From contig UQLN01000001.1 in assembly GCA_900541965.1 (NCBI GenBank), forward strand, positions 1-64,000: 64,000 nucleotides of DNA. The letters are read 5' to 3'. Below the pieces are notes generated by a model, which was not told the DNA's origin, made no database searches, and was given only the letters and a program-made list of their open reading frames with translations. Both the position numbers and the translations under genes were made by a program. The stretch is from an uncultured Parabacteroides sp. (GTDB taxonomy: Bacteria > Bacteroidota > Bacteroidia > Bacteroidales > Tannerellaceae). Numbering within the stretch: position 1 is the first letter of the stretch; every line of letters starts with the position of its first letter. Of this stretch, positions 25,985 to 34,511 are shown in pieces.

Positions 25985-28024
25985 ATGGATTTCAAAATAA
26001 AGTATTTTGGTGAAGAAGATTCAAATGGATTTCCCAAATTTGATATGAATGTATGGATTACCGAGAGTGACAAAGAAATTTTAGATGTGGGCAAAGAAAA
26101 AACTCATGGCCCACAATATGTAAAAATAGAATGCAAAGATGTTTTAAGCCGTTTTGTTTTCTACGCCAAATTATCCACCATCAACCCCAACAGGAACCTT
26201 GACAATGGATATTTATGGATACCCAAAGATTTGATACATAAATCTTGGCTGATTAGCCATAAAACATCTGTCGTTGTAACATTAATCAATATAACGGATG
26301 CGATCGTTGCCGATTCTATTGTAATCAAACTACACCCCGAAGCGGTAAAGAATTGGTCGGACGAAGAAATAGAAAGAGCCGAAAATTATTCAAAAACATC
26401 AAATAGGATCGCTTACGATACACAAATCCTTTTTGTTAAACCGGGAACAAAGCGGGTTGTAACCGGCGAAGTAGAAAGTATCTTCCCAAAATCGGAGGAT
26501 AGACAAACTCTTTATAAAGTAACTTCCGATACTAAAATTAATTTTACCGGATTACCTGTCAACAGGCAAAAAGCAATTGATTTCTCACAGATTGGAGGAT
26601 TGACCGATGTCATAAGCCGGCTTAGAGAAATCATACAGATTCCGATAAATTACCCGGAGCTTCTCGGACGATTCGGAATTAAACCACCCAAAGGGATGCT
26701 TATGTATGGCCCTCCGGGAAATGGCAAAACCATGATTGCACGTGCTGTTGCTTATTCAATGGGGTCCTCTTTCATCACAATAGAAGGTCCGGAGCTTATG
26801 TCCAAATATGTGGGTGTAGGCGAACAGCGCCTACGTGAGAAATTTGAAGAAGCGGAATCCAAAGGCAATTGCGTGATTTTTATTGATGAAATAGATTCCA
26901 TTACATCCAAACGCAGTGAATCAAGTGCCGAGTACCAAGTATCCATAGTTGCAACTTTACTAAGCCTTATGGATGGTATGAACAGTAATAATAAAGTGTT
27001 TGTGATCGGTGCGACAAACCGTCTTAACGCCATCGACCCTGCATTACGCAGACCGGGACGATTTGATTTAGAATTTGAAGTCCCCCTCCCCAACGCATCT
27101 GCAAGGTACGATATTTTATCAAAGTATGTGAAGTTAGAAAATTCCCATCTTTTTAATGCCGTATCCACAAACTCACTACAAGTGCTCAGCGAGCTGACCA
27201 ACGGATATTCAGGAGCAGATTTATCCCTATTATACAGGGAGTCGGTCATGAATGCAATCAGAAAAAGAATTTCCATTGAAGAAGACACCGGTAAAATTTC
27301 ATTCCATACCGACCCGGAGGCCATACGGATATCCAACGAAGACTTCTATGAAGCCCTCCGGAACATAACCCCCACATCGCTCAGGGGGATTGACATAAAT
27401 AAGCCGACAGTCAAATGGGAAGGTTTAATCGGGTTAGACCAGCCAAAAAAGGAAATGGAAAGCATTTACGCAAACATTAGCAAACGGCTATCTTCCAAAA
27501 ACTTGTCACAGCGTCCATCACTGCTGAACATTATTCTGGAAGGTATAAAGGGTGCCGGAAAGCGTACTTTTATTTACGCTTTTGCACAACAGTATAATTA
27601 CGAAATTCTTGAATTGGATTTCTGGGATTTAGCATCCGAATCGGTAAACGAAGCGTACATTGAGATTAATCAAATAATCGCAAAGGCTAAGCAAATTGCA
27701 CCTACAATACTTTACCTGAAAAATACAGATAAAATCGACAATGCGGAACGGTTCTTATTAAAACTGAATAATGAATTATACAAATTGAACAAACATACTC
27801 ATATCATGGCAATATTAGCTGTTGAAAACGTAAATGACCTTCCTCAAAGCACATTAGGTTACAAAGCTTTCAACACTGTAATAAATATGAATCAACGAAA
27901 AGAGATTTTCATCGATGTTTTATCTCCTTTTTATGAAAAAGACATCATACTAAAGACCATGAATGCACCGATGAATAGTATAGGACAAGTCATTGTCAAT
28001 ATACAAGAACAAATGGATATATAA
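25985..28024 (+). CDS. Cdc48-like double AAA+ ATPase with degenerate second domain
   Basis: 679 residues. The N-terminal region (1-195) is unrecognised. The first AAA+ domain (about 200-420) is of Cdc48/p97 type: Walker A GPPGNGKT (242-249), pore loop near KYVGVGE (274-280), Walker B VIFIDEID (297-304), GATNR (342-346) and arginine fingers in RRPGRFD (355-361). The second domain (about 478-660) is broken: Walker A reads GIKGAGKR, with Arg527 replacing Ser/Thr, and Walker B reads ILYLKNTD. Such enzymes unfold or extract proteins. Substrate unknown; zinc-ribbon paralogues lie on both sides. Confidence 0.85.
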   Translation: MDFKIKYFGEEDSNGFPKFDMNVWITESDKEILDVGKEKTHGPQYVKIECKDVLSRFVFYAKLSTINPNRNLDNGYLWIPKDLIHKSWLISHKTSVVVTLINITDAIVADSIVIKLHPEAVKNWSDEEIERAENYSKTSNRIAYDTQILFVKPGTKRVVTGEVESIFPKSEDRQTLYKVTSDTKINFTGLPVNRQKAIDFSQIGGLTDVISRLREIIQIPINYPELLGRFGIKPPKGMLMYGPPGNGKTMIARAVAYSMGSSFITIEGPELMSKYVGVGEQRLREKFEEAESKGNCVIFIDEIDSITSKRSESSAEYQVSIVATLLSLMDGMNSNNKVFVIGATNRLNAIDPALRRPGRFDLEFEVPLPNASARYDILSKYVKLENSHLFNAVSTNSLQVLSELTNGYSGADLSLLYRESVMNAIRKRISIEEDTGKISFHTDPEAIRISNEDFYEALRNITPTSLRGIDINKPTVKWEGLIGLDQPKKEMESIYANISKRLSSKNLSQRPSLLNIILEGIKGAGKRTFIYAFAQQYNYEILELDFWDLASESVNEAYIEINQIIAKAKQIAPTILYLKNTDKIDNAERFLLKLNNELYKLNKHTHIMAILAVENVNDLPQSTLGYKAFNTVINMNQRKEIFIDVLSPFYEKDIILKTMNAPMNSIGQVIVNIQEQMDI

Positions 28025-28039
28025 GAAAAAGGAAATACA

Positions 28040-28378
28040 ATGCAAATAGAAATATATATGGCATGCCCTTTATGCGTTTCAAGAGGGCTAAGTATAGCGA
28101 AAGAATATTGGAGACATGGTTCGGACGGAGGACTCACAAGTTGGATGTTCAAACCATGCAACGGTATTTTATGCCTGGACGAAAAGGCAAATGTAATATG
28201 CTCAAAATGTGGAAAATCCATTCCGTTATTGAGAGCACATTTATCCTGTAATAGCGGACGACATAAATTTGCCGTCGCATCGAACACGTCTTATGCCCAA
28301 GCAATTTCCACCGCATCCAATTGTGTTAACTCCGGCGGGCTTTCTTATTTACAAAGTATTCTAAAACATATTGCATAG
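28040..28378 (+). CDS. Zinc-ribbon-type small protein, paralogue B
   Basis: 112 residues, paralogous to the protein at 25407. Cys9/Cys12 (CPLC), Cys40 in CNG, Cys45, Cys54/Cys57 (CSKC) and Cys70 are probable zinc ligands. The tail helix has SYAQAISTASNCVNSGG, matching the AQA(V/I)STA tail motif of paralogue A. It starts 15 bases after the AAA+ stop and overlaps the next gene by eight bases. No function is known; being co-transcribed with the AAA+ gene suggests a partner or adaptor. Confidence 0.75.
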   Translation: MQIEIYMACPLCVSRGLSIAKEYWRHGSDGGLTSWMFKPCNGILCLDEKANVICSKCGKSIPLLRAHLSCNSGRHKFAVASNTSYAQAISTASNCVNSGGLSYLQSILKHIA

Positions 28379-28880
28379 TATGGGGACAATGAGATTTGAA
28401 GGATTAAGTATTGCCGGAAAAATGTTTGTATTACTTTTAACAGGCTGCTTGATATTCGGAGGATATTATGGATATCTCTCCTATAAATTTTCAGCTGCCA
28501 TAGAAAAAGGGAACATCTATTTAACCGAAGGGAATTATGACGCCGCAGTCGAATCATATAATTTGGCATTGAAAGCCAAATCATCCGGAGGATCCAAAGC
28601 GGAGATAAGCAGTTTAATAAGTAATACAAACACGCTGAAAGATGCAGAAATAACAAAACTTAAACAAGAGATTACAGCCATTATTGGAGACAAATACAAA
28701 GGGATAGAAGGCGCAAATGTTATTGCAATCAGAAAAAGTTACTACTCTGCAATAGAAATAGAACCAGTACAAAAAAAAATAAACAGACTGAAAGAACTGA
28801 ATATTGATAAGAATATTATTAAACAATATCAACAAATACTGGATTCCCAAAAGCTACAAGCAAAAAAAAGAAAAAGATGA
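28371..28880 (+). CDS. Membrane-anchored protein with TPR-like segment
   Basis: 169 residues. One membrane helix (about 15-38; FVLLLTGCLIFGGYYGYL) is followed by a soluble part with one TPR-like unit (about 44-70; LTEGNYDAAVESYNLALKAK) and a helical coil to the end (lysine-rich tail). The N-terminus is probably cytoplasmic and the TPR part on the other side, or the reverse. It overlaps paralogue B by eight bases and the next gene by four. An alternative start at 28380 exists. Role unknown. Confidence 0.7.
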   Translation: MHSMGTMRFEGLSIAGKMFVLLLTGCLIFGGYYGYLSYKFSAAIEKGNIYLTEGNYDAAVESYNLALKAKSSGGSKAEISSLISNTNTLKDAEITKLKQEITAIIGDKYKGIEGANVIAIRKSYYSAIEIEPVQKKINRLKELNIDKNIIKQYQQILDSQKLQAKKRKR

Positions 28881-30472
28881 AAAGAATAATTGCAACCATC
28901 GTTTTTATTTTATGTTCCATAGCTCTTTATTCACAAAATAAGAGTATCGACATTGCGCGTATCGAGTATAGAAAAGGGAATTATAAAGATGCTGTCGGAT
29001 TATTTAATGGAGCAATTGCAACTGTTACAGATGCTTATACCAAAGATTTACTCACAAAAGAAAAAGAAAAATCAAGTAAGTGCTGGGAATGTCTGGAAAA
29101 AGCCGACACATATTACCGTCAATCAAATTTTTCAAATGCATTACGCTTATATATTACAATATCATCCATTAATGAATCAGACTCATATGCTAAGAATCAG
29201 ATTAACAGATGCCGATACAATATAGAACAAGCAAAAATATTAACAAATGAAAGAAAAAAAATAAACAACCTTTTATGTGAACTGATAAAAACGAACGACA
29301 TTTATAAATTAAAAAAATTTGTAAATGACTATCCAACACATACATCAGCCCTAAGCCTTAAAGAGATTCTAAAATACTATGACAATCCCAGTATTATAGA
29401 TAAAGAAAAAGTCAGAACCAAAGAAGATTATTATATTAAATTCGGTGATTTTTATTTTGATAACAACAAAACTACCGCCGCCTGGTTTTACGAAAAAGCT
29501 GCAACCTGCGGATCGCTATCGGGATTCTATAAATTAGCAAACTCTTTACCTACTGAAAATAATAGAAGACGACAACGATTACTGGTTTTTGCGGCTGCAA
29601 ACGGAATGGCAGAAGCACAAAAGCAGCTTAAATCAAAATACCCTAAGTTACTATATGACACGAGTATTCCTAAAACGTTATATAAACATATGGAATTAGC
29701 TAACAAGGGAAATATCTACTCTGCCGTCTATGTTCAAAAAAACAAATATAATATAGGTCTTCCTGATTTATATCTGTTAGATGACAATGCCAGATACACA
29801 AATACCATAGATTACTTTCAATACGATCTGGGGATGATGTACATAGAAGGGAACTGTGTTAATAAAAACGCAGACAAGGGGATTTTGTATCTATATGCCG
29901 CAGCATCCAAAGGGAATCATTCTGCCCAATACGCATTAGCTCAATTGTTTATAAAAAATGAGAAGTATTATAATGCATTTATGCTTTGCGCTGCCATCAA
30001 TGGAAATGCCGATGCCATAAAAAAAATGAAATTCAACAACTACAATAACACACTGCAATATGCAAAATCTTATATTGATTTCTTAATGCATAAAGAATGC
30101 GACATCTTCTATGCCAGGCTTTTTATTACATATAATGCCTCCACATACAAAATTGAAGATACAGATTCCGAACTCATTACCCTGGCATGCTACAAGTATT
30201 TAAGCCGTAAACAATACAAAGCTGCCATCAAATTAGTAAAAATAAAAACAGTCTGGGACAAAGAAACCATTTCAAGAATACAAAATATAATCGGTCACAG
30301 TAAAAACAAATATCATAAAAAAATACTAAAACAACTCACAAAAGTAATCACCCAAGAAAATATAAACAAACCGGATGTATTTCCATCCTTAATAAAAGAT
30401 AATTTCTGTACGAATCCACATGCCGCTAAAGAAATTCCGGTAAAGGATTATTTATTAAACACAATCAACTAA
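28877..30472 (+). CDS. Exported Sel1/TPR-repeat protein
   Basis: 531 residues with a signal peptide (about 1-20, ending LYSQ). N-terminal TPR-like pairs (about 28-110; EYRKGNYKDAVGLFNGAI and ADTYYRQSNFSNALRLY) precede Sel1-like repeats. The latter recur near 190-250 (AWFYEKAATCGSLSGFYKLA) and 315-385 (GMMYIEGNCVNKNADKGI, YAAASKGNHSAQYALAQL). These are protein-binding scaffolds. It overlaps the anchored TPR-like gene by four bases and precedes the precursor peptide gene by 72 bases. Confidence 0.75.
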   Translation: MKRIIATIVFILCSIALYSQNKSIDIARIEYRKGNYKDAVGLFNGAIATVTDAYTKDLLTKEKEKSSKCWECLEKADTYYRQSNFSNALRLYITISSINESDSYAKNQINRCRYNIEQAKILTNERKKINNLLCELIKTNDIYKLKKFVNDYPTHTSALSLKEILKYYDNPSIIDKEKVRTKEDYYIKFGDFYFDNNKTTAAWFYEKAATCGSLSGFYKLANSLPTENNRRRQRLLVFAAANGMAEAQKQLKSKYPKLLYDTSIPKTLYKHMELANKGNIYSAVYVQKNKYNIGLPDLYLLDDNARYTNTIDYFQYDLGMMYIEGNCVNKNADKGILYLYAAASKGNHSAQYALAQLFIKNEKYYNAFMLCAAINGNADAIKKMKFNNYNNTLQYAKSYIDFLMHKECDIFYARLFITYNASTYKIEDTDSELITLACYKYLSRKQYKAAIKLVKIKTVWDKETISRIQNIIGHSKNKYHKKILKQLTKVITQENINKPDVFPSLIKDNFCTNPHAAKEIPVKDYLLNTIN

Positions 30473-30544
30473 ACAATATTAATACCATATGGAGTATTCC
30501 GAAAATCCAGAACAGAGTAGGAAATAATTTAATACTTTACAATT

Positions 30545-30652
30545 ATGTTACAAGAAAATTTGATTAGTGAAGACGTTATGGATCGTTTGGATGTTTCTGA
30601 AGAAGCTGCCGATTGGTGCGACCATTGCAATGAAGGTCACCCAATCTATTAA
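30545..30652 (+). CDS. Probable RiPP precursor peptide (35 aa)
   Basis: A 35-codon frame, ATG 30545 and TAA 30650-30652. The N-terminal two thirds are acidic and leader-like (ISEDVMDRLD, then SEEAAD). The last twelve residues, WCDHCNEGHPIY, are strikingly different: one Trp, two Cys, two His and a terminal Tyr, typical of a modified core. It directly precedes four radical SAM genes, a YcaO gene and a peptidase gene (19 bases to the first). W-C-D and H-C-N fit the aromatic-x-Asp/Asn spacing of triceptide cyclophane cross-links, and the two Cys could take part in thioether, azoline or thioamide chemistry. Small size, position and composition make it the likely substrate; experimental proof is absent. 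Confidence 0.72.
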   Translation: MLQENLISEDVMDRLDVSEEAADWCDHCNEGHPIY

Positions 30653-30671
30653 TTATTAAGACTCAACCACT

Positions 30672-31820
30672 ATGCCAACAACATCAAAAAGTTTATTTGT
30701 TACTATAAAAGCGACATTAAATTGCAACTTAGCATGCAAATATTGTTATGGTAGAGACAACCACTCTACTGGTAAGGAAATGGATGATGCCCAAATAAAA
30801 AAAGGCTTGAGATTTATCTGTGATTATGCTAAATTGGCAAACATATCCGAACTGTCATTATGTTGGCATGGTGGTGAGCCTTTACTTTTCGATGCAGAAA
30901 GACTTAAAACATTATGCGAATATGCAATAGACTTATACACAACAAGTAATATAAAATGCAGTTTTAGTACACAAACAAATGGAGTATTACTTAAACAAGA
31001 ATATTATTCTTTGCTGAAAAAATATTTTAATGGAAATGTTGGAGTATCTCTCGACTTATTCAGCGATTTCAGAGTATTTAAATCCGGAAAAGTTTCAACA
31101 GATTTAATCATTGAGAATATAGATAAGGCACTGAAAGCCGGTTTAAAATGCGGTGCTATAAATCTTATCACACGTCATAACCTAAATCGAATAAAAGATA
31201 TCTACAATTTCTATAAAGAGCGGGATATGAACGTACGCTTAGCTAGAGTTTTTCCCATTACTCAAAACTTTGACATAAACAATCCCATGTATGTTTCAGA
31301 TGAAGATTTTGCCGATGCAATGATACAATACTTTGATTTATGGGTAAACGATAAAAAACCTGCAAAAAACATGGACATCGTAAGACTTATTGGAGATTTA
31401 TTGTTAGGTAGACCTTCTATATGCCTGAGAGAACAGAATTGTCAGGAACGTTATCTGGCATTAAGTCCGGGAGGGGATATTTACCCTTGTGCCGAATTCG
31501 ATGTACCGGAGTCTGTTATTGGTAATTTTCTGACACAGACCCCAGATGAATTCTACAAATCAGAAATAAGAACAAGCATATTCCGACAGGCTCCTATTCC
31601 TGCAGAATGCACAGGATGCAAATATGAAACGACATGTTACGGAGGTTGTTTGAGGGAACGATTTATGGTTAAATATCCCTTCAGGTGCAAATCCAATATG
31701 CTGTATTGGGACCATATCTTGGAATGGCTTGAGAGTAAAGGTGCATCGTTATATATTCTACGAGGCAAATCAAGAGAAGAAAGCATTAAGGTTATATCTG
31801 AGATTTTCCCAAAAGCATGA
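30672..31820 (+). CDS. Radical SAM/SPASM peptide maturase 1
   Basis: 382 residues. The [4Fe-4S]-SAM motif is CNLACKYC (Cys18, 22, 25), followed by WHGGEPLL (65-72), typical of anSME, FxsB and related SPASM enzymes. The C-terminal SPASM domain has Cys251, 257, 273, 313, 316, 322, 326 and 339, enough for two auxiliary clusters. Such enzymes form carbon-carbon (cyclophane) or thioether links in peptides, or oxidise Ser/Cys of sulfatases. Position next to the precursor favours peptide cross-linking. It overlaps the next gene by four bases. Confidence 0.88.
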   Translation: MPTTSKSLFVTIKATLNCNLACKYCYGRDNHSTGKEMDDAQIKKGLRFICDYAKLANISELSLCWHGGEPLLFDAERLKTLCEYAIDLYTTSNIKCSFSTQTNGVLLKQEYYSLLKKYFNGNVGVSLDLFSDFRVFKSGKVSTDLIIENIDKALKAGLKCGAINLITRHNLNRIKDIYNFYKERDMNVRLARVFPITQNFDINNPMYVSDEDFADAMIQYFDLWVNDKKPAKNMDIVRLIGDLLLGRPSICLREQNCQERYLALSPGGDIYPCAEFDVPESVIGNFLTQTPDEFYKSEIRTSIFRQAPIPAECTGCKYETTCYGGCLRERFMVKYPFRCKSNMLYWDHILEWLESKGASLYILRGKSREESIKVISEIFPKA

Positions 31821-33175
31821 AAAGTATTTTATTTGTAATACCTTGGAAAGCATCGTTTATTGACAATTTCAATTTCGATTTTGCAAAAGAACCGGAAAGA
31901 GCGCCTGAAAATGTAGTGGGATTAGCCACCTACCTGAATTCGCAAGGGGTAAGAGTGAAAATTGCAGATTTAGGCAGGTTGCTCGTATCATGCAAAGGAG
32001 ACATCCCTATTTGCCTGTCTCATTTCAAGCAGATATGTAAGGATTTTAATCCGGATATAATCGGACTGTCTTTTTTCACTGCTCGCTTTGAATTTGCTGC
32101 ACAAATAGTCACCTGCCTACATTCCATATATTCTAAAGAAAAGCCTTTGATTATAGCAGGAGGAGTACATCCGACCCTACTACCTGAAATCACTTACGAA
32201 TATATTGATTTCGATGCTCTGATTATCGGAGAAGGAGAAGTTCCGTTAATGGAATTAGTAAAAGGAACCCCTCTAAATAAAATAAAAGGGGTATTCCTGC
32301 CGGGACAGGACAAACCTGTTCAATCCGAAGTGCTGACAGACCTTGATCTATTGCCTTTCCCCGATTGGAGTTTAATTGATAAAGATTTTTATTCACAGCC
32401 ATCTTATCAGATTTCCAATACCCAACTACACAAAGTAATGCCTGTAACATTCGGTCGTGGCTGTATGTACAGATGCAATTTTTGTGCCCATAATAGCTTT
32501 TTAACAGCACGTTGCCATTCTCCACAGTATTTTGTTGAAATGCTGCACCATGTATCCCAACAATGCGGGGTTAACACATTCATTATCCAGGATAGTTCAA
32601 TCGGCAGTTTTAAAAAGCAATGGATAGAAGTATGCCAACTCCTTATAGCCTCTGGAGCGAACTATTCCTGGTGGGCTAATTTACGTGTAAATCAAGTAGA
32701 TGAAGAATTTCTTACTTTGATAAAAAAAGCCGGATGTATAAAACTTTTTTTTGGTTTTGAATCCGGTAGCCAAAAGATACTTGATAAGATGAATAAAAGA
32801 ATCACTGTAGAGCAATGCGATAAAGCTGCTGAAATATGCCACAAACTGAATATCCCATTCTATTCCAGCTATATTGTAAATTACTTTAATGAAACGGAAG
32901 AGGATTTACACGCTTCCGAAGAATTAATTATGCGTACTAAGCCTGATTCTCTTGCCATAAACAAATTTTCCCCCATACCCGGTTCTGTTGACTATGACAC
33001 TAACGAAAATACAATAAAGCCATTATTAACTAATATCCATAGTTGGACAACTTTAGGAATGCTTTTGTCTCCTTTATTATTTGGAGATATACCTGCTGAA
33101 CGGTTCGAATATTGGCATAAACATTTGAAAAAATTAAAATCTATCATCAATAGTAATGAAAATAATAAGAGATAA
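31817..33175 (+). CDS. B12-binding radical SAM enzyme (class B methyltransferase type)
   Basis: 452 residues. The N-terminal cobalamin-binding Rossmann-like domain (about 1-150) contains IIGLSFFTARF, IAGGVHPTLLPE and DALIIGEGEVPLMEL. The radical SAM domain follows with CMYRCNFC (Cys216, 220, 223). The class includes many methyltransferases that add methyl groups to unreactive carbons in RiPPs and antibiotics. The substrate is presumed to be the neighbouring precursor. It overlaps the next gene by 20 bases, so the two are tightly coupled. A cyclase activity cannot be excluded. Confidence 0.88.
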   Translation: MKSILFVIPWKASFIDNFNFDFAKEPERAPENVVGLATYLNSQGVRVKIADLGRLLVSCKGDIPICLSHFKQICKDFNPDIIGLSFFTARFEFAAQIVTCLHSIYSKEKPLIIAGGVHPTLLPEITYEYIDFDALIIGEGEVPLMELVKGTPLNKIKGVFLPGQDKPVQSEVLTDLDLLPFPDWSLIDKDFYSQPSYQISNTQLHKVMPVTFGRGCMYRCNFCAHNSFLTARCHSPQYFVEMLHHVSQQCGVNTFIIQDSSIGSFKKQWIEVCQLLIASGANYSWWANLRVNQVDEEFLTLIKKAGCIKLFFGFESGSQKILDKMNKRITVEQCDKAAEICHKLNIPFYSSYIVNYFNETEEDLHASEELIMRTKPDSLAINKFSPIPGSVDYDTNENTIKPLLTNIHSWTTLGMLLSPLLFGDIPAERFEYWHKHLKKLKSIINSNENNKR

Positions 33176-34511
33176 TATATGGGCTCCCAACGGTATGAAT
33201 TCTACTTCATCCGTTCAATGGTCATACTGGAATGATATAATACCTTTCGGCAATGAGTATATTTGTTTTAATACTCTATCCGGAGCTGTTGCTGTGCTAA
33301 AGTCGCAAGAATACTCACTTTATCATAAACAACCATCTTCAGCACCTGATTCACTTACAAAATCAGGAATTATCGTTTCCGGACAAAAAAAAGAAAAAGA
33401 TGAATGGCTTCAACAATATATAAAAGGGAAAAATGATGAATCCATCTTGGATTTGACTATTGTATCCACAATGCAATGCCAATTTAAATGCGTATATTGT
33501 TTTGAAGGAGACAAAGGCAAACAAGTATTGACTAATCATACAATTGAACACATTAAGAAACTTGTAGAGAACCGTAAAAAACATCTCAAAATATTAAGAA
33601 TAACATGGTTTGGAGGAGAACCACTGTTAAATATGACTGCCATCCTAAAACTCTCTGCTTTCTTCATTGACTTCTGTTCTCAAAATGGCATCAAATATAT
33701 AGCCGACATTACCACCAACGGTTATGTACTATCGTCCTCTTTATGTAATACTCTTGTAAATGAATGTAACATTCGCAGATACATTATAACGATTGACGGT
33801 ACCCCGGAAATGCATAACCGCAGACGCCCATTGCAGAACGGTAAAGGTACGTTCGATAGGATTTGGGGAAATATCCAGAACCTTATTAAATTAGAAGGTA
33901 CATCCGTGACAATCCGGATAACTATCGATCGTGAGAATGCAAATCATATGCGAGAATTTATAGATTTGCTTGCTAAAAGTCCACTTGCAAACAAAGTTGG
34001 ATTGGCATTCTCAAAAACAATCGACTATTCCTTTACACCTCACTATATTCATAATAAGATTTTAACTTTTGAAGAATTCACAAAACTTGAAATAGAATTA
34101 ATCAAATATGCCCATTCAAAAGGGATTTTACAATTTACGACCCCTCGTCCATGCCCGTCAGGAGGATGTCTGCGTAAAGGAGATATTGTTATCGGGGCTT
34201 ATGGTGAAATATACAAATGCCTTGACACAATAGGAGAAAAGAACTGGATTTCAGGAAACATAAGCGACGGGAATACCAACATACCCGACTGGTATAATGA
34301 TTGGCTTTCTTGGAATCCCCTCGAAGACGATCTCTGCAAGAATTGTAAACTACTCCCATTATGTAATGGAGGTTGTCCTCACAATGCAATCTTCTCCTCC
34401 AAAAAACATGGTGCTGAAGATCAATGCCCTGATTGGAAATTAAATTACATACAACGAATAATATTATATGTTGAAGAAAAACTAAATACTCATGAATACC
34501 AAGAAATATAA
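33156..34511 (+). CDS. Radical SAM/SPASM peptide maturase 2
   Basis: 451 residues. The N-terminal region (about 20-95; SYWNDIIPFGNEYICFNT) resembles the leader-recognising front part of SPASM peptide maturases. The radical SAM motif is CQFKCVYC (Cys108, 112, 115), followed by WFGGEPLL. The SPASM region has CPSGGC, YKC, CKNCKLLPLCNGGC and DQC. Such enzymes make thioether or carbon-carbon links. It differs from maturase 1 and overlaps both neighbours by 20 bases. Which reaction it performs cannot be read from sequence. Confidence 0.88.
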   Translation: MKIIRDNIWAPNGMNSTSSVQWSYWNDIIPFGNEYICFNTLSGAVAVLKSQEYSLYHKQPSSAPDSLTKSGIIVSGQKKEKDEWLQQYIKGKNDESILDLTIVSTMQCQFKCVYCFEGDKGKQVLTNHTIEHIKKLVENRKKHLKILRITWFGGEPLLNMTAILKLSAFFIDFCSQNGIKYIADITTNGYVLSSSLCNTLVNECNIRRYIITIDGTPEMHNRRRPLQNGKGTFDRIWGNIQNLIKLEGTSVTIRITIDRENANHMREFIDLLAKSPLANKVGLAFSKTIDYSFTPHYIHNKILTFEEFTKLEIELIKYAHSKGILQFTTPRPCPSGGCLRKGDIVIGAYGEIYKCLDTIGEKNWISGNISDGNTNIPDWYNDWLSWNPLEDDLCKNCKLLPLCNGGCPHNAIFSSKKHGAEDQCPDWKLNYIQRIILYVEEKLNTHEYQEI

